Assembly: GCF_900765565.1 (NCBI RefSeq)
Contig: NZ_CAAFRZ010000203.1
Coordinates: forward strand, 1-10,144
DNA length: 10,144 nucleotides
Origin: an uncultured Dialister sp.
Lineage (GTDB): Bacteria; Bacillota; Negativicutes; Veillonellales; Dialisteraceae
Reading direction: 5' to 3'
In this document: positions 1-6,193 of the stretch, piece after piece
Position numbering within the stretch: position 1 is the first letter of the stretch
How the letters are laid out: the number at the start of each line of letters is the position of its first letter
Program-made: the position numbers and the translations under genes
Notes under the pieces: model-generated
Seen by the model: only the letters and a program-made list of their open reading frames with translations
What the model was told of the DNA's origin: nothing
Database searches by the model: none

Positions 1-80
1 CCTCGGGGAAGTAAGCGAACTGATTTTGTAGTGAGCGCAAGCGAGCGAAAAATCAGTGAGACACTTTCCCAGCGAAGTCG
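1..80 (+). repeat. 80-bp nested palindromic repeat, copy A (identical to the last 80 bases)
   Basis: These 80 bases recur exactly at 10065-10144. Inside is a nested palindrome: ACTGATTTT pairs with AAAAATCAGT around a GAGCGCAAGCGAGC centre, and outer GGGGAAGT pairs with ACTTTCCC. The copy at 3073-3151 shares its framework (GCGAACTG, GCGCA-GCGA, TCAGTGAGAC-CTT-CCA), with changes on both sides of the stem. It looks like a dispersed intergenic repeat rather than a gene. Confidence 0.85.
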
Positions 81-90
81 GGCAGGGGCG

Positions 91-174
91 CCCGGTGGGA
101 AGCGTCTCACGGTATTCTCAGTCGCCTTCGGCTCCCTGCGAACACCGTTCGCTTGCCACCCCAACGGGGTGGGG
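91..174 (-). repeat. 80-bp nested palindromic repeat, copy B (inverted next to copy A)
   Basis: The reverse complement matches the repeat at 3073-3151: CCCGGTGGGAAGCGTCTCAC, then TTCTCAGTCGCCT, CTCCCTGCGAAC and GTTCGCTTGCCACCCC. It lies ten bases after copy A in the opposite orientation, so the two form a larger inverted pair. A degenerate relative sits near 8067-8125 (ATTCTCAGTCG, CGGCTCC). No coding potential is visible. Confidence 0.8.
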
Positions 175-199
175 TTAGCTGATGGAAACTGATGGAATC

Positions 200-266
200 G
201 GCCCGCAGGGCCCAACCATCTAGACCTAGACCTAGACCTAGATCTAGACCCCAGGACCTCCGGTCC
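200..266. repeat. Hairpin - CTAGAC hexamer array - hairpin module, copy 1
   Basis: The module starts with a GGCCC/GGGCC hairpin with GCA loop (200-212). AACCAT follows, then five hexamers CTAGAC or CTAGAT (220-249), then a GGACC/GGTCC hairpin with TCC loop (254-266). The same three parts, inverted and with diverged stems that still pair, lie at 2726-2795. The conserved order of hairpin, array and hairpin suggests one composite unit. Confidence 0.75.
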
Positions 267-272
267 CATTCC

Positions 273-296
273 CCTCGATCTCGGTCTCAATCTCAT
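273..296. repeat. Short TCTCGG-type hexamer array (4 units)
   Basis: Units are CCTCGA, TCTCGG, TCTCAA and TCTCAT. This is the same hexamer family as the arrays at 3246-3275 and, on the other strand, 9956-9985. It directly follows the CTAGAC module. Confidence 0.6.
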
Positions 297-346
297 TTAT
301 TCCGATTAAAATATAGAAATTCTTAGTAGTAAAGACTATGCGGCTA

Positions 347-355
347 TGTTATAAT
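347..355 (+). promoter_or_regulatory. Extended -10 promoter for lysA
   Basis: TGTTATAAT is a perfect TATAAT box with the TGn extension. No good -35 is seen at 16-18 bp; TTAGTA at 323-328 is 21 bp away. The predicted start of transcription is near 362, giving a leader of about 45 bases. A ribosome binding site AAGAAGG (392-398) lies 9 bases before the ATG. Confidence 0.55.
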
Positions 356-407
356 AAACTAACTCTCGATGATTTAGAAGTATAGTAGAGAAAGAAGGTC
401 CCCTTAT

Positions 408-1688
408 ATGAATAAAAAGACCATTCCATTTTCTGATGAATTAATCCGTGATATAGCTGCTAAATATGGCACACCTTTTCATATTTACGATGAAAAGGGT
501 ATCCTTGAAAATGTAAAGCGGCTGCAGAAAGCCTTTTCCTGGAATCCCAATTTCCATGAATACTTTGCTGTGAAAGCTACACCGAATCCCTGGATCATGA
601 AGAGCCTGAAAACCCTCAATGTAGGCTCCGACTGCAGTTCCATGGCAGAACTGGTTCTTTCCGAAACCGTAGGTATCAAAGGGGAAGAAATCGTATTTTC
701 TTCCAACGATACGCCGGATGAAGAATTTATCAAAGCCCATGAACTGGGGGCCATTATTAATCTCGATGACGTGTCCAACCTGGACGACCTGGAACGGCTC
801 CACATCGTTCCGGAAAGAATCTGCTTCCGTTACAACCCGGGTCCCGAACTGGCAAGGGGCAATGCCATTATCGGCAAGCCGGAAGAAGCGAAATACGGCA
901 TGACCTATGACCAGCTCATGACCTGCGTAGACTGGGCTAAGAAAAAAGGCATCGGCTACATCGGCATCCACACCATGGTGATTTCTGCTGAACTGGAACT
1001 GCCGGGCCTCCTTGGCACCATTGATATGATGTTTGACCTGGCCAATGATATCCGCGAAAAGAAAGGCGTCACCGTGGACTTCATCGACTTTGGCGGCGGC
1101 ATCGGCATCCCTTACCGTCCGGAACAGGACCCCGTAGATATTGAAGGCCTCGGTGAGGGGGCAAAGAAGCTGTTCGACGAAAAGATGGCAGGCAAAGGTT
1201 TCGACCATACCCGCATCTGCTTCGAATGCGGCCGTGCCATCACAGGACCCTACGGTTTCCTCGTTACAAAGGCCATCCATTACAAACACATTTACAGGGA
1301 TTATATCGGTGTCGATGCCTGCATGGCCGACCTCATGCGCCCCGGCATCTATGGCGCTTACCATCACATCACTGTCCTTGGTAAAGCCGATGCGCCGAAG
1401 GACCATGTATACGACGTGGTAGGCTCCCTCTGCGAAAACTGCGATAAGTTTGCCATCCAGCGGCCCCTGCCGGAAATCAGGACCGGCGACCTCATCGTCA
1501 TCCATGACACCGGCGCCCACGGCCACAGCATGGGCTATAACTACAATGGCCGCCTCCGGCACCAGGAAATCATGGTTCATGCGGACGGCAGCATCCAGCA
1601 GATCCGGAGAAATGAAACCCTCTTCGATCTCTTCGCTACCCTCGATTTCCCGAACCTGAAAGAAAATACGGCGAAAGTTGTAAAATAA
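408..1688 (+). CDS. lysA: Diaminopimelate decarboxylase (PLP-dependent, LysA family)
   Basis: It probably removes CO2 from meso-diaminopimelate to give L-lysine in the cytoplasm, the last step of lysine synthesis. The 426-residue length fits the family. Visible features are the N-terminal alanine-racemase-type barrel with PLP lysine K56 in YFAVKATPNP, H188 in GIHTMV, the glycine-rich phosphate loop GGGIGIPY (229-236), ECGRAITGPYG (273-283), and the C-terminal barrel with C342-E343 in GSLCEN and the YNYNGRLR end motif (378-384). The usual HIGSQ is replaced by HTMVISAELE and the usual CESGD by CENCD, a pattern I associate with a clostridial-type subgroup annotated as LysA. Another basic amino acid decarboxylase of the same fold is possible. 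The ATG has a ribosome binding site 9 bases upstream. The gene has its own promoter and terminator, with no pathway neighbours. Confidence 0.85.
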   Translation: MNKKTIPFSDELIRDIAAKYGTPFHIYDEKGILENVKRLQKAFSWNPNFHEYFAVKATPNPWIMKSLKTLNVGSDCSSMAELVLSETVGIKGEEIVFSSNDTPDEEFIKAHELGAIINLDDVSNLDDLERLHIVPERICFRYNPGPELARGNAIIGKPEEAKYGMTYDQLMTCVDWAKKKGIGYIGIHTMVISAELELPGLLGTIDMMFDLANDIREKKGVTVDFIDFGGGIGIPYRPEQDPVDIEGLGEGAKKLFDEKMAGKGFDHTRICFECGRAITGPYGFLVTKAIHYKHIYRDYIGVDACMADLMRPGIYGAYHHITVLGKADAPKDHVYDVVGSLCENCDKFAIQRPLPEIRTGDLIVIHDTGAHGHSMGYNYNGRLRHQEIMVHADGSIQQIRRNETLFDLFATLDFPNLKENTAKVVK

Positions 1689-1694
1689 TGAATG

Positions 1695-1730
1695 AAGCTG
1701 TGAAAGGATATGCCCTTTCACAGCTTTTTT
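1695..1730 (+). terminator. Intrinsic terminator of lysA
   Basis: A perfect 13-bp stem AAGCTGTGAAAGG/CCTTTCACAGCTT (1695-1707 with 1714-1726) has a 6-base loop and ends in a run of T. It begins six bases after the lysA stop codon. Confidence 0.93.
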
Positions 1731-1752
1731 GCATGCCGATGGGTGTGCGGTC

Positions 1753-1900
1753 CAGATGGGTGGAGGGTACATAAGGGTTGTGGGCCTTCCGCCGCTGCGC
1801 TGGCCCGACCGGGTGATGGCTTTGCCTTGGCAAAGCCACCACCCGATGAACGAGCGAAGCGGTGTTCACTCACAACCTTTAGCCCCATTCAAACGCATGG
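1753..1900 (+). repeat. Hyphenated palindromic element, copy 1 (MITE-like)
   Basis: The outer arms are AAGGGTTGTG (1773-1782) and CACAACCTTT (1871-1880), continuing outward as an imperfect match that includes AGCCCCATTC. Inside is a 16-bp stem with one mismatch, 1811-1826 pairing with 1829-1844, centred on GGCTTTGCCTTGGCAAAGCC. A relative in opposite orientation lies at 6031-6146 and a larger one with similar arms at 7963-8240. No reading frame, target-site duplication or transposase is visible. Exact ends are uncertain. Confidence 0.7.
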
Positions 1901-1990
1901 GGCAGGCCGATGAGCACACAACTTATGCAGAAAAGTGATAATTACCTATTAAAATCCAAAAACATCATAGCAAAACTGGACAGGGTGGTG

Positions 1991-1996
1991 TATAAT
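1991..1996 (+). promoter_or_regulatory. -10 box of the carbonic anhydrase family gene
   Basis: A perfect TATAAT lies 55 bases before the ATG. The best -35 at the right spacing (TAGCAA, 1968-1973, 17 bp) is weak. Just downstream are a tandem 8-mer ATCGAAAT x2 (2003-2018) and a dyad ATACAT/ATGTAT (1999-2004, 2017-2022) that would overlap the transcript start. Confidence 0.5.
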
Positions 1997-2050
1997 GGAT
2001 ACATCGAAATATCGAAATGTATTTGGCAAAAATTTATAGGAGGTATCGTT

Positions 2051-2608
2051 ATGTATACTTTATCCACCAATGCATTCAACGGCAAGCTGCCGCAGATTGA
2101 TGAGAATGCTTTCGTAGCTCCCCATACATTCCTCTCCGGCGATGTCCGGGTCGGCAAGTATGCCAGCATCTGGCCAGGCGTTGTTGCCCGGGGTGATGTA
2201 AACTATATTTCTATCGGCGAATGTTCCAATGTGCAGGACCTCTGCTGCCTCCATGTGGCAGATGATAATCCCTGCATTATCGGTGATTATGTAACCATCG
2301 GCCACAGCGCTGTTATCCATGCCTGCCAGATTGAAGACCATGTACTGGTCGGCATGCACGCCACCATCCTTGACGGTGCGAAAATCGGCAGAGGCTCCAT
2401 CATCGCTGCCGGCGCCCTGGTGACAAAGAATACCGTCATTCCGCCGAACTCCCTCGTCATGGGCGTTCCGGCCAAAGTGGTAAAGACCATTGATGCCATG
2501 AAGAATATCCATGCCCAGGCGATTAAGTATAAATGCGAATGGTCCATCGGCTACGGCGTGAAACCGGATATTGACGGTGAACTGTACCATGGAGAAAAGA
2601 TTGTGTAA
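2051..2608 (+). CDS. Gamma-class carbonic anhydrase family protein (left-handed beta-helix hexapeptide repeat)
   Basis: The 185-residue protein belongs to the gamma carbonic anhydrase / YrdA-PaaY-CaiE family, trimers of left-handed beta-helices that bind metal between subunits. Visible features are hexapeptide repeats from about 18 to 145, R47-G-D49, N60 and Q62 in SNVQD, and the three zinc-type histidines H68 (CLHV), H85 and H90 (GHSAVIH). The final helix coils end in VMGVPAKVV, followed by a C-terminal alpha helix. All metal ligands are present, so carbonic anhydrase activity is plausible, but many members are inactive or act as thioesterases. The start was chosen at 2051 because TAGGAGGT (2037-2044) sits six bases upstream; an in-frame ATG at 1910 would add 47 unrelated residues encoded by repeat and promoter DNA. 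It has its own promoter and terminator. Confidence 0.88.
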   Translation: MYTLSTNAFNGKLPQIDENAFVAPHTFLSGDVRVGKYASIWPGVVARGDVNYISIGECSNVQDLCCLHVADDNPCIIGDYVTIGHSAVIHACQIEDHVLVGMHATILDGAKIGRGSIIAAGALVTKNTVIPPNSLVMGVPAKVVKTIDAMKNIHAQAIKYKCEWSIGYGVKPDIDGELYHGEKIV

Positions 2609-2628
2609 TTGAAGCACATCATGCATAG

Positions 2629-2661
2629 AAAGGCATCCCGCTTTTGGCAGGGTGCCTTTTT
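2629..2661 (+). terminator. Intrinsic terminator of the carbonic anhydrase family gene
   Basis: The stem AAAGGCATCCCGC/GCAGGGTGCCTTT (2629-2641 with 2647-2659) has one wobble and one mismatch, a 5-base loop and a T run. It starts 20 bases after the stop codon. Confidence 0.88.
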
Positions 2662-2725
2662 GGTTTACCGATTGAAAATCGGAGTGACGGTGGCGGAGCG
2701 TGGTGCGGACGAAATGGAGGGAAAT

Positions 2726-2795
2726 GGGGCCGGAGGCCCCTGTTGGTCTAGATCTAGATCTAGATCCAGGTCTAGGTGGTTAGGCCCTTTGGGCC
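2726..2795. repeat. Hairpin - GATCTA hexamer array - hairpin module, copy 2 (inverted)
   Basis: This is an inverted relative of 200-266. A GGGGCC/GGCCCC hairpin with GGA loop (2726-2740) is followed by five hexamers of GATCTA/GGTCTA type (2745-2774), then GGTGGTTA and a GGCCC/GGGCC hairpin with TTT loop (2783-2795). Stem bases differ from copy 1 but pairing is kept on both sides of each hairpin. Confidence 0.75.
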
Positions 2796-2835
2796 GGATG
2801 GTTAGTGCCACATTCGATGATTGGCGTTGTGGCTG

Positions 2836-2870
2836 TTAGACGATAGATGTTAGAAGATAGACGATAGATG
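2836..2870. repeat. Heptamer array, 5 units of WTAGAHG
   Basis: The units are TTAGACG, ATAGATG, TTAGAAG, ATAGACG and ATAGATG, without interruption. It lies between repeat modules in the gene-free stretch upstream of leuS. Confidence 0.75.
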
Positions 2871-2964
2871 CGAGCAGGCCCTGCGGTGGCCGCGAAGCAG
2901 ACGGAGGTTGGCCGATGGGTGCGTCGCAGGCTGTTTCAATGCGGCGCCAGCCGCTAAAGAAAAG

Positions 2965-3060
2965 TCCCCCTTTTTCAAAGGGGGATGTCACGCAGTGACA
3001 GAGGGATTCTGATGGGTTTATACACATTTCATGCAGAAACGTGTTTGTGCACAATCCTAT
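2965..3060. repeat. Tandem hairpin repeat
   Basis: Two perfect hairpins are directly joined: TCCCCCTTT/AAAGGGGGA with loop TTC (2965-2985) and TGTCAC/GTGACA with loop GCA (2986-3000). A weaker one follows, ACACATTTC/GAAACGTGT around ATGCA, flanked by GATGGG and CCTATC (about 3012-3058). The first hairpin resembles intergenic repeats I recall from many gut Firmicutes. It is too far from any stop codon to be a simple terminator. Confidence 0.65.
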
Positions 3061-3072
3061 CACCATCTCTCA

Positions 3073-3151
3073 CCCCGGTGGGGTGGCAAGCGAACTGGGT
3101 TCGCAGGGAGGCGCAGGCGACTGAGAACTCAGTGAGACGCTTCCCACCGGG
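3073..3151 (+). repeat. 80-bp nested palindromic repeat, copy C
   Basis: Outer arms CCCCGGTGGG and CCCACCGGG enclose AAGCG/CGCTT and an inner imperfect stem AACTGGGTTC/GAACTCAGT. It is homologous to copy A (same strand) and copy B (opposite strand). Right after it lies a separate near-perfect palindrome GCTCTCTTCT/AGAAGAGAGC (3153-3173). Confidence 0.8.
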
Positions 3152-3174
3152 AGCTCTCTTCTGAGAAGAGAGCC

Positions 3175-3290
3175 TACAGCAGAGTCAATCGCTCGTTTCA
3201 GAAACAGAGTCGTCAGAATTCCATCTGCGGCTTCTCCGCTTTCCACCTCGATCTCGGCCTCGACCTCGATCTCACCTGCGCCACCAGGAG
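3175..3290 (-). repeat. CTCGA-type hexamer array with GCGG hairpin, copy 1
   Basis: Read on the minus strand this is GGCGCAGGT, five hexamers (3246-3275: CCTCGA, TCTCGG, CCTCGA, CCTCGA, TCTCAC on the plus strand), a GCGG/CCGC hairpin, GCAGATGG, then a GACTC and GATTGACTC spacer ending in TAGG. The same parts in the same order occur on the plus strand at 9946-10060. Confidence 0.75.
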
Positions 3291-3369
3291 TTACCCCTCA
3301 GCCCCCTTCCCTCGTCCCCGGCCAAAGGCCGCTGCCCAAGGGCCGAAGGTCCTGAACCCTATACAGTAT

Positions 3370-3399
3370 TTGACTATTCCCCACTGGGGGCTATATAAT
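3370..3399 (+). promoter_or_regulatory. leuS promoter
   Basis: The -35 is TTGACT (3370-3375), followed by an 18-bp spacer and a -10 of TATAAT (3394-3399). This is the best sigma-70/A promoter in the window. The -10 is part of a perfect dyad TATATAATA-N9-TATTATATA (3392-3418) that covers the likely transcript start. The leader is only about 55 bases, too short for a T-box. Confidence 0.8.
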
Positions 3400-3461
3400 A
3401 AAGAACAACTATTATATAAATAAGATAATGGCAGAAATCATGATTTATGGAAGGTGACGCT

Positions 3462-5930
3462 ATGCGAGAAAAGTATGTTCCTCAGCAGATTGAAAAGAAA
3501 TGGCAGAAGATCTGGGAGGATACTAAGGCATTTGAGACTCATTATGATCCGAATAAGAAGAAATATTACGTCCTGGAAATGTTCCCATACCCCTCCGGGA
3601 ACCTTCACATGGGCCATGTAAGAAACTATTCCATCGGCGATGTGGTGGCCCGGTTCAAGAAGATGCAGGGCTTTAACGTGATCCATCCCATGGGCTTTGA
3701 TGCCTTCGGCATGCCTGCAGAAAACGCAGCCATTAAACACGGTACACCGCCGGCTGACTGGACTTATTCCAATATCGATAATATGACCCGCCAGCAGAAG
3801 GAACTGGGCCTGTCCTATGACTGGGACAGGAAGGTCCTGACCTGCCGGGAAGATTATTACAAACACACCCAGAAACTCTTCGAACTTTTCTATAAGAGAG
3901 GACTCGCTTATAAAAAGGAAGCCAAGGTGAACTGGTGCAATACCTGCCACACCGTACTGGCCAATGAACAGGTAGAAGAAGGCCGCTGCTGGCGCTGCAA
4001 GAACCCGGTGGTGAAGAAAGACCTGTCCCAGTGGTTCCTGAAGATTACGGACTACGCTGACCGTCTCCTGGCAGACCTGGACCATATGCCGGGTTGGCCG
4101 GAAAGGGTAAAGACCATGCAGCGGAACTGGATCGGCCGTTCCACGGGCACCCAGTTCTCCTTCAAGGTAGAAGGCATGGATGATACCATCCCCGTATACA
4201 CCACCCGCGTGGATACGGTTTACGGTGTCACCTACATGGTGCTGGCTCCGGAACATCCGCTGGTGGAAAAGCTGATTGCCAATAACCCGGAAAAGGATAA
4301 GCTGGAAGCCTTCATTACGGAAATGAGAAACCAGAACGATATTGTCCGCACCGCAGAAGATGCACCGAAACTGGGCATGTTCACCGGCAGCTATGCTATC
4401 CATCCGCTCACAGGCGAACGGGTGCCAATCTGGATTGCGAACTATGTCCTCTATGAATACGGCACCGGCGCCGTCATGGCCGTTCCGACCCACGACCAGC
4501 GCGACTGGGATTTCGCAAAGAAATACCACCTCCCCATGAAACTGGTTGTCCAGAACAAGGCAAAGAGCCTGGTCCTGGAAGATATGGACAAGGCCTATGA
4601 TGCCGACGGATACCTGGTAAACTCCGGCGAATTCGACGGCCTCACCTCAAAAGAGGGCAGGGAAGCCATTACAAAGAAATTTGAAGACATGGGCATCGGC
4701 AAGGGCAAAGTCAATTACCGTCTCCGGGATTGGTTGATTTCCCGCCAGCGCTACTGGGGCTGCCCCATTCCGATTATCCACTGCCCTCACTGCGGCAATG
4801 TGCTGGTACCGGAAAAGGACCTGCCCGTCAAACTGCCGACAGACGTTAATTTCGTAGCCGGCGCTACATCCCCCCTGGAAACCAGTGAGACCTTCCTCCA
4901 CGTGAAGTGCCCCCAGTGCGGCGCAGACGCTACCCGGGAAACCGATACCATGGATACATTCATCGATTCTTCCTGGTACTTCCTCCGGTACTGCGATCCC
5001 CACAACGAAAATGAACCCTTCGACAAGAAGAAAGCCAACTACTGGATGCCTGTGGACCAGTACATTGGTGGCATTGAACATGCCATCCTCCACCTCCTCT
5101 ATTCCCGGTTCTTCATGAAAGTCCTCCAGGATGCGGGCATGGTGGATTATCCGGAACCCTTCACAAACCTGCTCTGCCAGGGCATGGTGCTGAAGGATGG
5201 CGGCAAGATGAGTAAGTCCGTGGGCAACGTCGTTTCCCCGGAAGAAATCGTCGGAAAGTACGGTGCCGATACGGCCCGCCTCTTCATCCTCTTCGCAGCG
5301 CCTCCGGAAAAGGACCTGGAATGGTCCGACCAGGGCGTGGAAGGATCCTACCGCTTCCTGAAGAGAGTCTGGGCGATTGTAGGAAAGTACCAGGACTTCA
5401 AGAAGGAAGAAAAAGGAAAACTCTCTCCCGATGAATTCGCCCTGAGAAGACGGCTTCACCAGACCATCCGGAAAGTGACGGAAGACCTGGACGGCAAGTT
5501 TGCCTTCAATACCGCCATTTCCTCCATCATGGAACTGGTGAATGACATGTACCGCTTCGTAGAAAGCCATGATGTCATTGAAAAGAGCCTGTCCCATGAA
5601 CTGCAGAGAAACCTCCTCCTCGTGCTGGCGCCCTTCGTTCCCCACATTACCGAAGAACTGTGGCAGGGCCTCGGTGAATCGGAAAAGAGCGTTCACGAAG
5701 CGTCCTGGCCGGCCTGCGATGCTTCTGCCCTCGTTGTAGACACCGTGGAACTGGGTGTACAGGTGAACGGCAAGGTCCGCGGCACCGTTACAGTTCCCGT
5801 ATCCATGAGCCGCGAAGAAATCGGCGAAAAGGCGAAGGAACTGCCGGAAGTGAAGAAATTCACCGATGGAAAGACCATCGTAAAGGTCATCGTAGTTCCC
5901 AAGAGAATCGTCAATATCGTAGTGAAATAA
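3462..5930 (+). CDS. leuS: Leucyl-tRNA synthetase
   Basis: This class I synthetase attaches leucine to tRNA(Leu) in the cytoplasm, with hydrolytic editing of mischarged products. The 822 residues fit bacterial LeuS. Visible are HMGH (49-52) in the Rossmann fold, a zinc module C159/C162/C176/C179, the CP1 editing domain with TTRVDT (247-252) and HDQRD (344-348, Asp345 being the conserved editing residue), a second cysteine pair set C441/C444 and C483/C486, KMSKS (582-586), an anticodon-binding helical domain, and the C-terminal domain starting at VNGKVRG. The start at 3462 is preferred because GGAAGGTG (3449-3456) lies just upstream and [14 protein letters not shown] matches the family N-terminus; an in-frame ATG at 3447 lies at the edge of that ribosome binding site. 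The gene looks complete and monocistronic. Confidence 0.97.
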   Translation: MREKYVPQQIEKKWQKIWEDTKAFETHYDPNKKKYYVLEMFPYPSGNLHMGHVRNYSIGDVVARFKKMQGFNVIHPMGFDAFGMPAENAAIKHGTPPADWTYSNIDNMTRQQKELGLSYDWDRKVLTCREDYYKHTQKLFELFYKRGLAYKKEAKVNWCNTCHTVLANEQVEEGRCWRCKNPVVKKDLSQWFLKITDYADRLLADLDHMPGWPERVKTMQRNWIGRSTGTQFSFKVEGMDDTIPVYTTRVDTVYGVTYMVLAPEHPLVEKLIANNPEKDKLEAFITEMRNQNDIVRTAEDAPKLGMFTGSYAIHPLTGERVPIWIANYVLYEYGTGAVMAVPTHDQRDWDFAKKYHLPMKLVVQNKAKSLVLEDMDKAYDADGYLVNSGEFDGLTSKEGREAITKKFEDMGIGKGKVNYRLRDWLISRQRYWGCPIPIIHCPHCGNVLVPEKDLPVKLPTDVNFVAGATSPLETSETFLHVKCPQCGADATRETDTMDTFIDSSWYFLRYCDPHNENEPFDKKKANYWMPVDQYIGGIEHAILHLLYSRFFMKVLQDAGMVDYPEPFTNLLCQGMVLKDGGKMSKSVGNVVSPEEIVGKYGADTARLFILFAAPPEKDLEWSDQGVEGSYRFLKRVWAIVGKYQDFKKEEKGKLSPDEFALRRRLHQTIRKVTEDLDGKFAFNTAISSIMELVNDMYRFVESHDVIEKSLSHELQRNLLLVLAPFVPHITEELWQGLGESEKSVHEASWPACDASALVVDTVELGVQVNGKVRGTVTVPVSMSREEIGEKAKELPEVKKFTDGKTIVKVIVVPKRIVNIVVK

Positions 5931-5934
5931 AGAA

Positions 5935-5968
5935 CAAACAAAAAGAGCCTCCGGGCTCTTTTTGTTTG
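5935..5968 (+). terminator. Intrinsic terminator of leuS
   Basis: A perfect 15-bp stem (5935-5949 with 5954-5968) closes on a 4-base loop with GAGCC/GGCTC at the top and A-rich/T-rich lower strands. It starts four bases after the stop codon. Its symmetry could let it work on either strand. Confidence 0.93.
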
Positions 5969-5991
5969 CCTCCTTTCCGGTGTGCTAGAAT
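5963..5991 (+). promoter_or_regulatory. Possible promoter of the nucleoside kinase gene
   Basis: TTGTTT (5963-5968), a 17-bp spacer and an extended -10 TGCTAGAAT (5983-5991). The -35 would overlap the distal arm of the leuS terminator. If real, the transcript starts near 5998 and the palindromic element at 6031-6146 lies in its 5' leader. No other clear promoter was seen before 6194. Confidence 0.4.
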
Positions 5992-6030
5992 AGGAAATAT
6001 AGATCAATGGGAGTTGGCTGGTGGGCTATT

Positions 6031-6146
6031 CAAATGGATGGGGCATAAGGGTTGTGGCTTTGCCAAGGCAAAGCGGGGGCATGAGGTTCATAAGCCGCCG
6101 CAGCGTCGGAAGGCCCACAACTTTTAGCTCCTTTCACTCCATTTGG
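6031..6146 (-). repeat. Hyphenated palindromic element, copy 2 (MITE-like, inverted relative to copy 1)
   Basis: Outer arms CAAATGGATGGGGCATAAGG (6031-6050) with GTTGTGG pair imperfectly with CCCACAACTTTTAGCTCC and CACTCCATTTG (6114-6145). Inside is a perfect 8-bp stem GCTTTGCC/GGCAAAGC (6057-6074). The minus strand reads GTTGTGGGCCTTCCG-CGCTGCG, matching the left half of copy 1. A short dyad GTTCAA-T-TTGAAC (6163-6175) lies between it and the kinase ribosome binding site. Confidence 0.7.
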
Positions 6147-6193
6147 GGTGCTAATCAACCCAGTTCAATTTGAACCTGTAAGGAGGCAATCCT

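Larger units (their letters stand above)
2662..3369. other. Gene-free repeat-rich stretch upstream of leuS
   Basis: No reading frame here resembles a protein. Nearly all recognisable content is the repeat modules listed separately. Parts not covered are 2662-2725, 2796-2835, 2871-2964 and 3291-3369. The last contains a further three-base-loop hairpin, CGGCC/GGCCG with AAA loop (3319-3331). No tRNA, T-box leader or riboswitch core was recognised. Confidence 0.7.

Noticed and set aside
200..300. CRISPR-like array
   Set aside because: The tandem units are 6 bases without unique spacers and there are no cas genes.
441..1772. 443-residue minus-strand open frame opposite lysA
   Set aside because: It is a shadow of lysA codon structure, extends through the lysA terminator, and shows no motif.
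1910..2050. Upstream in-frame ATG extending the carbonic anhydrase protein by 47 residues
   Set aside because: The extension crosses the promoter and leader, lacks a ribosome binding site and does not fit the family, whereas TAGGAGGT precedes 2051.
3394..3440. Divergent minus-strand promoter from the reverse TATAAT at 3411-3416
   Set aside because: No acceptable -35 lies at 16-18 bp and no gene reads leftward from it.
3406..3461. T-box riboswitch before leuS
   Set aside because: The leader from the strong promoter is about 55 bases, with no specifier loop, T-box sequence or antiterminator.
3438..4529. 363-residue minus-strand open frame opposite leuS (others at 4647-5696 and 6803-8071)
   Set aside because: These lie antisense to strongly recognised genes with all motifs intact and have no start signals.
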